This document shows positions 5,901 to 6,261 of a stretch of DNA of 6,261 bases, piece after piece. The stretch comes from JBEEOW01 sp041191405. Its GTDB lineage: Bacteria > Bacteroidota > Bacteroidia > Cytophagales > UBA9547. The position numbers and the translations under genes were made by a program. Location: assembly GCA_041191405.1 (NCBI GenBank), contig JBEEOW010000063.1, forward strand, positions 1-6,261, given 5' to 3'. A model generated the notes under the pieces. The model searched no databases. It saw nothing but the letters and a program-made list of their open reading frames with translations, and had not been told where the DNA came from. Position 1 is the stretch's first letter. Every line of letters starts with the position of its first letter.

Positions 5901-6261
5901 TTGCCTTTCAATAAGTTAGGCGAAAGCCTAGCTTATTACCTTTCCAGTTTTTCAAACTTATTCAAAAATAAAACAAAAGATTTAAACGAACAACTTTTTA
6001 ATTATTTAAAGGGTTTAGTTGCTTCTCCATTAGCTAACCTTCAAGTAATATCCGAGCATCTTCAAATTGAAGAACAATATCAAAATTTACATCATTTCCT
6101 TCACGATTCTAAATGGGATTATAAACCTGTGATGGATAAAGTTGCACAACGTTTTGTAGAAAATTGTAATACTAACGATTTGATATTCTTACTTATAGAT
6201 GAAATGTCTGTTGTTAAAAAAGGAAAAATGTCTGCTGGCGTATCCAGACAATATTGTGGTT
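5901..6261 (+). CDS. IS701-like DDE transposase, N-terminal part (runs off right edge)
   Basis: The frame reads LPFNKLGESLAYYLSSFSNL and stays open to the window edge for 120 codons. Family features are LHHFLHDSKWDYKPVMDKVA, matching the IS701 pattern of an HF(I/L).DS.W....V...V segment, then LIFLLIDEMSVVKKGKMSAG with VSRQYCG, matching the LI.DE....KKG..S.GV.RQY.G core. The Asp of LLIDE is probably the first catalytic DDE residue; the other two lie beyond the window. The start is unclear. TTG at 5901 has AAGGA at 5886-5890 ten bases upstream and is the start given here. The frame is open back to 5820 but without ATG or GTG. An ATG at 5890 is in another frame and meets TAG after nine codons; one extra A in the run 5895-5898 would join it (MIKTLPFN). 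It catalyses transposition of the element that breaks the adhesin gene. Confidence 0.82.
   Translation, partial: MPFNKLGESLAYYLSSFSNLFKNKTKDLNEQLFNYLKGLVASPLANLQVISEHLQIEEQYQNLHHFLHDSKWDYKPVMDKVAQRFVENCNTNDLIFLLIDEMSVVKKGKMSAGVSRQYCG

Larger units (their letters stand above)
5735..6261 (+). mobile_element. Left part of an IS701-like insertion sequence inserted in the adhesin gene
   Basis: Adhesin homology stops near 5740, and a DDE transposase reading into the right edge begins about 160 bp later. A leader with a hairpin lies between, a usual insertion-sequence layout. IS701-family elements favour 4-bp YTAR targets, and TTAA at 5731-5734 would fit as the target copy, putting the element's first base at 5735. 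Residues SLTVY, read across that point, still look adhesin-like, so the true junction may be a few bases to the right. The right end, inverted repeat partner and second target copy lie outside the window, so the boundary is not proven. Confidence 0.7.

Overview
The window is AT-rich and looks like Bacteroidota (Cytophaga/Flavobacterium-type). It encodes a PorP/SprF-family outer-membrane protein and a very large modular surface protein of the SprB/gliding-adhesin type, both typical of bacteria with a type IX secretion system (T9SS). I cannot name the genus from sequence alone.

Layout. (1) Positions 918 to 1, minus strand: a PorP/SprF-like gene that runs off the left edge with only its last residues missing. 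(2) Positions 919-990: a short divergent intergenic region. (3) Positions 991 to about 5740, plus strand: one giant adhesin-like gene, now broken. It reads: signal peptide, Cys-rich N-terminal region, one SprB repeat, one Ig/PKD-like module, then a 243-residue super-repeat made of three Ig-like modules (A-B-C). Three tandem copies of this unit are almost identical at DNA level (729 bp each, 2191-4377). A diverged fourth copy (732 bp) and an incomplete fifth follow in the same frame. (4) From about 5735 to the right edge: the left end of an IS701-like insertion sequence with a leader hairpin and the first third or so of its DDE transposase.

The adhesin gene carries two separate lesions. In the third super-repeat a Cys codon TGT has become TGA (4327-4329), although both other copies have TGT there. 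The reading frame then continues open for another 484 codons with clearly homologous modules, so the two open stretches are halves of one gene. Further on, the insertion sequence cuts the last visible module just before its expected second cysteine. This would separate the gene from the C-terminal T9SS sorting domain such proteins normally carry.

How the genes would work together: SprF-like proteins are needed for secretion of SprB-type proteins with type B C-terminal domains. The divergent pair is therefore best read as a secretion partner and its dedicated cargo, with the cargo gene inactivated, or possibly switched off, in this sequence. The near-identity of the repeat copies and the TGA lying inside the array raise the possibility that recombination between copies could restore or remove the stop. 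That is inference. A collapsed or misassembled repeat is the main mundane alternative for the array copy number.
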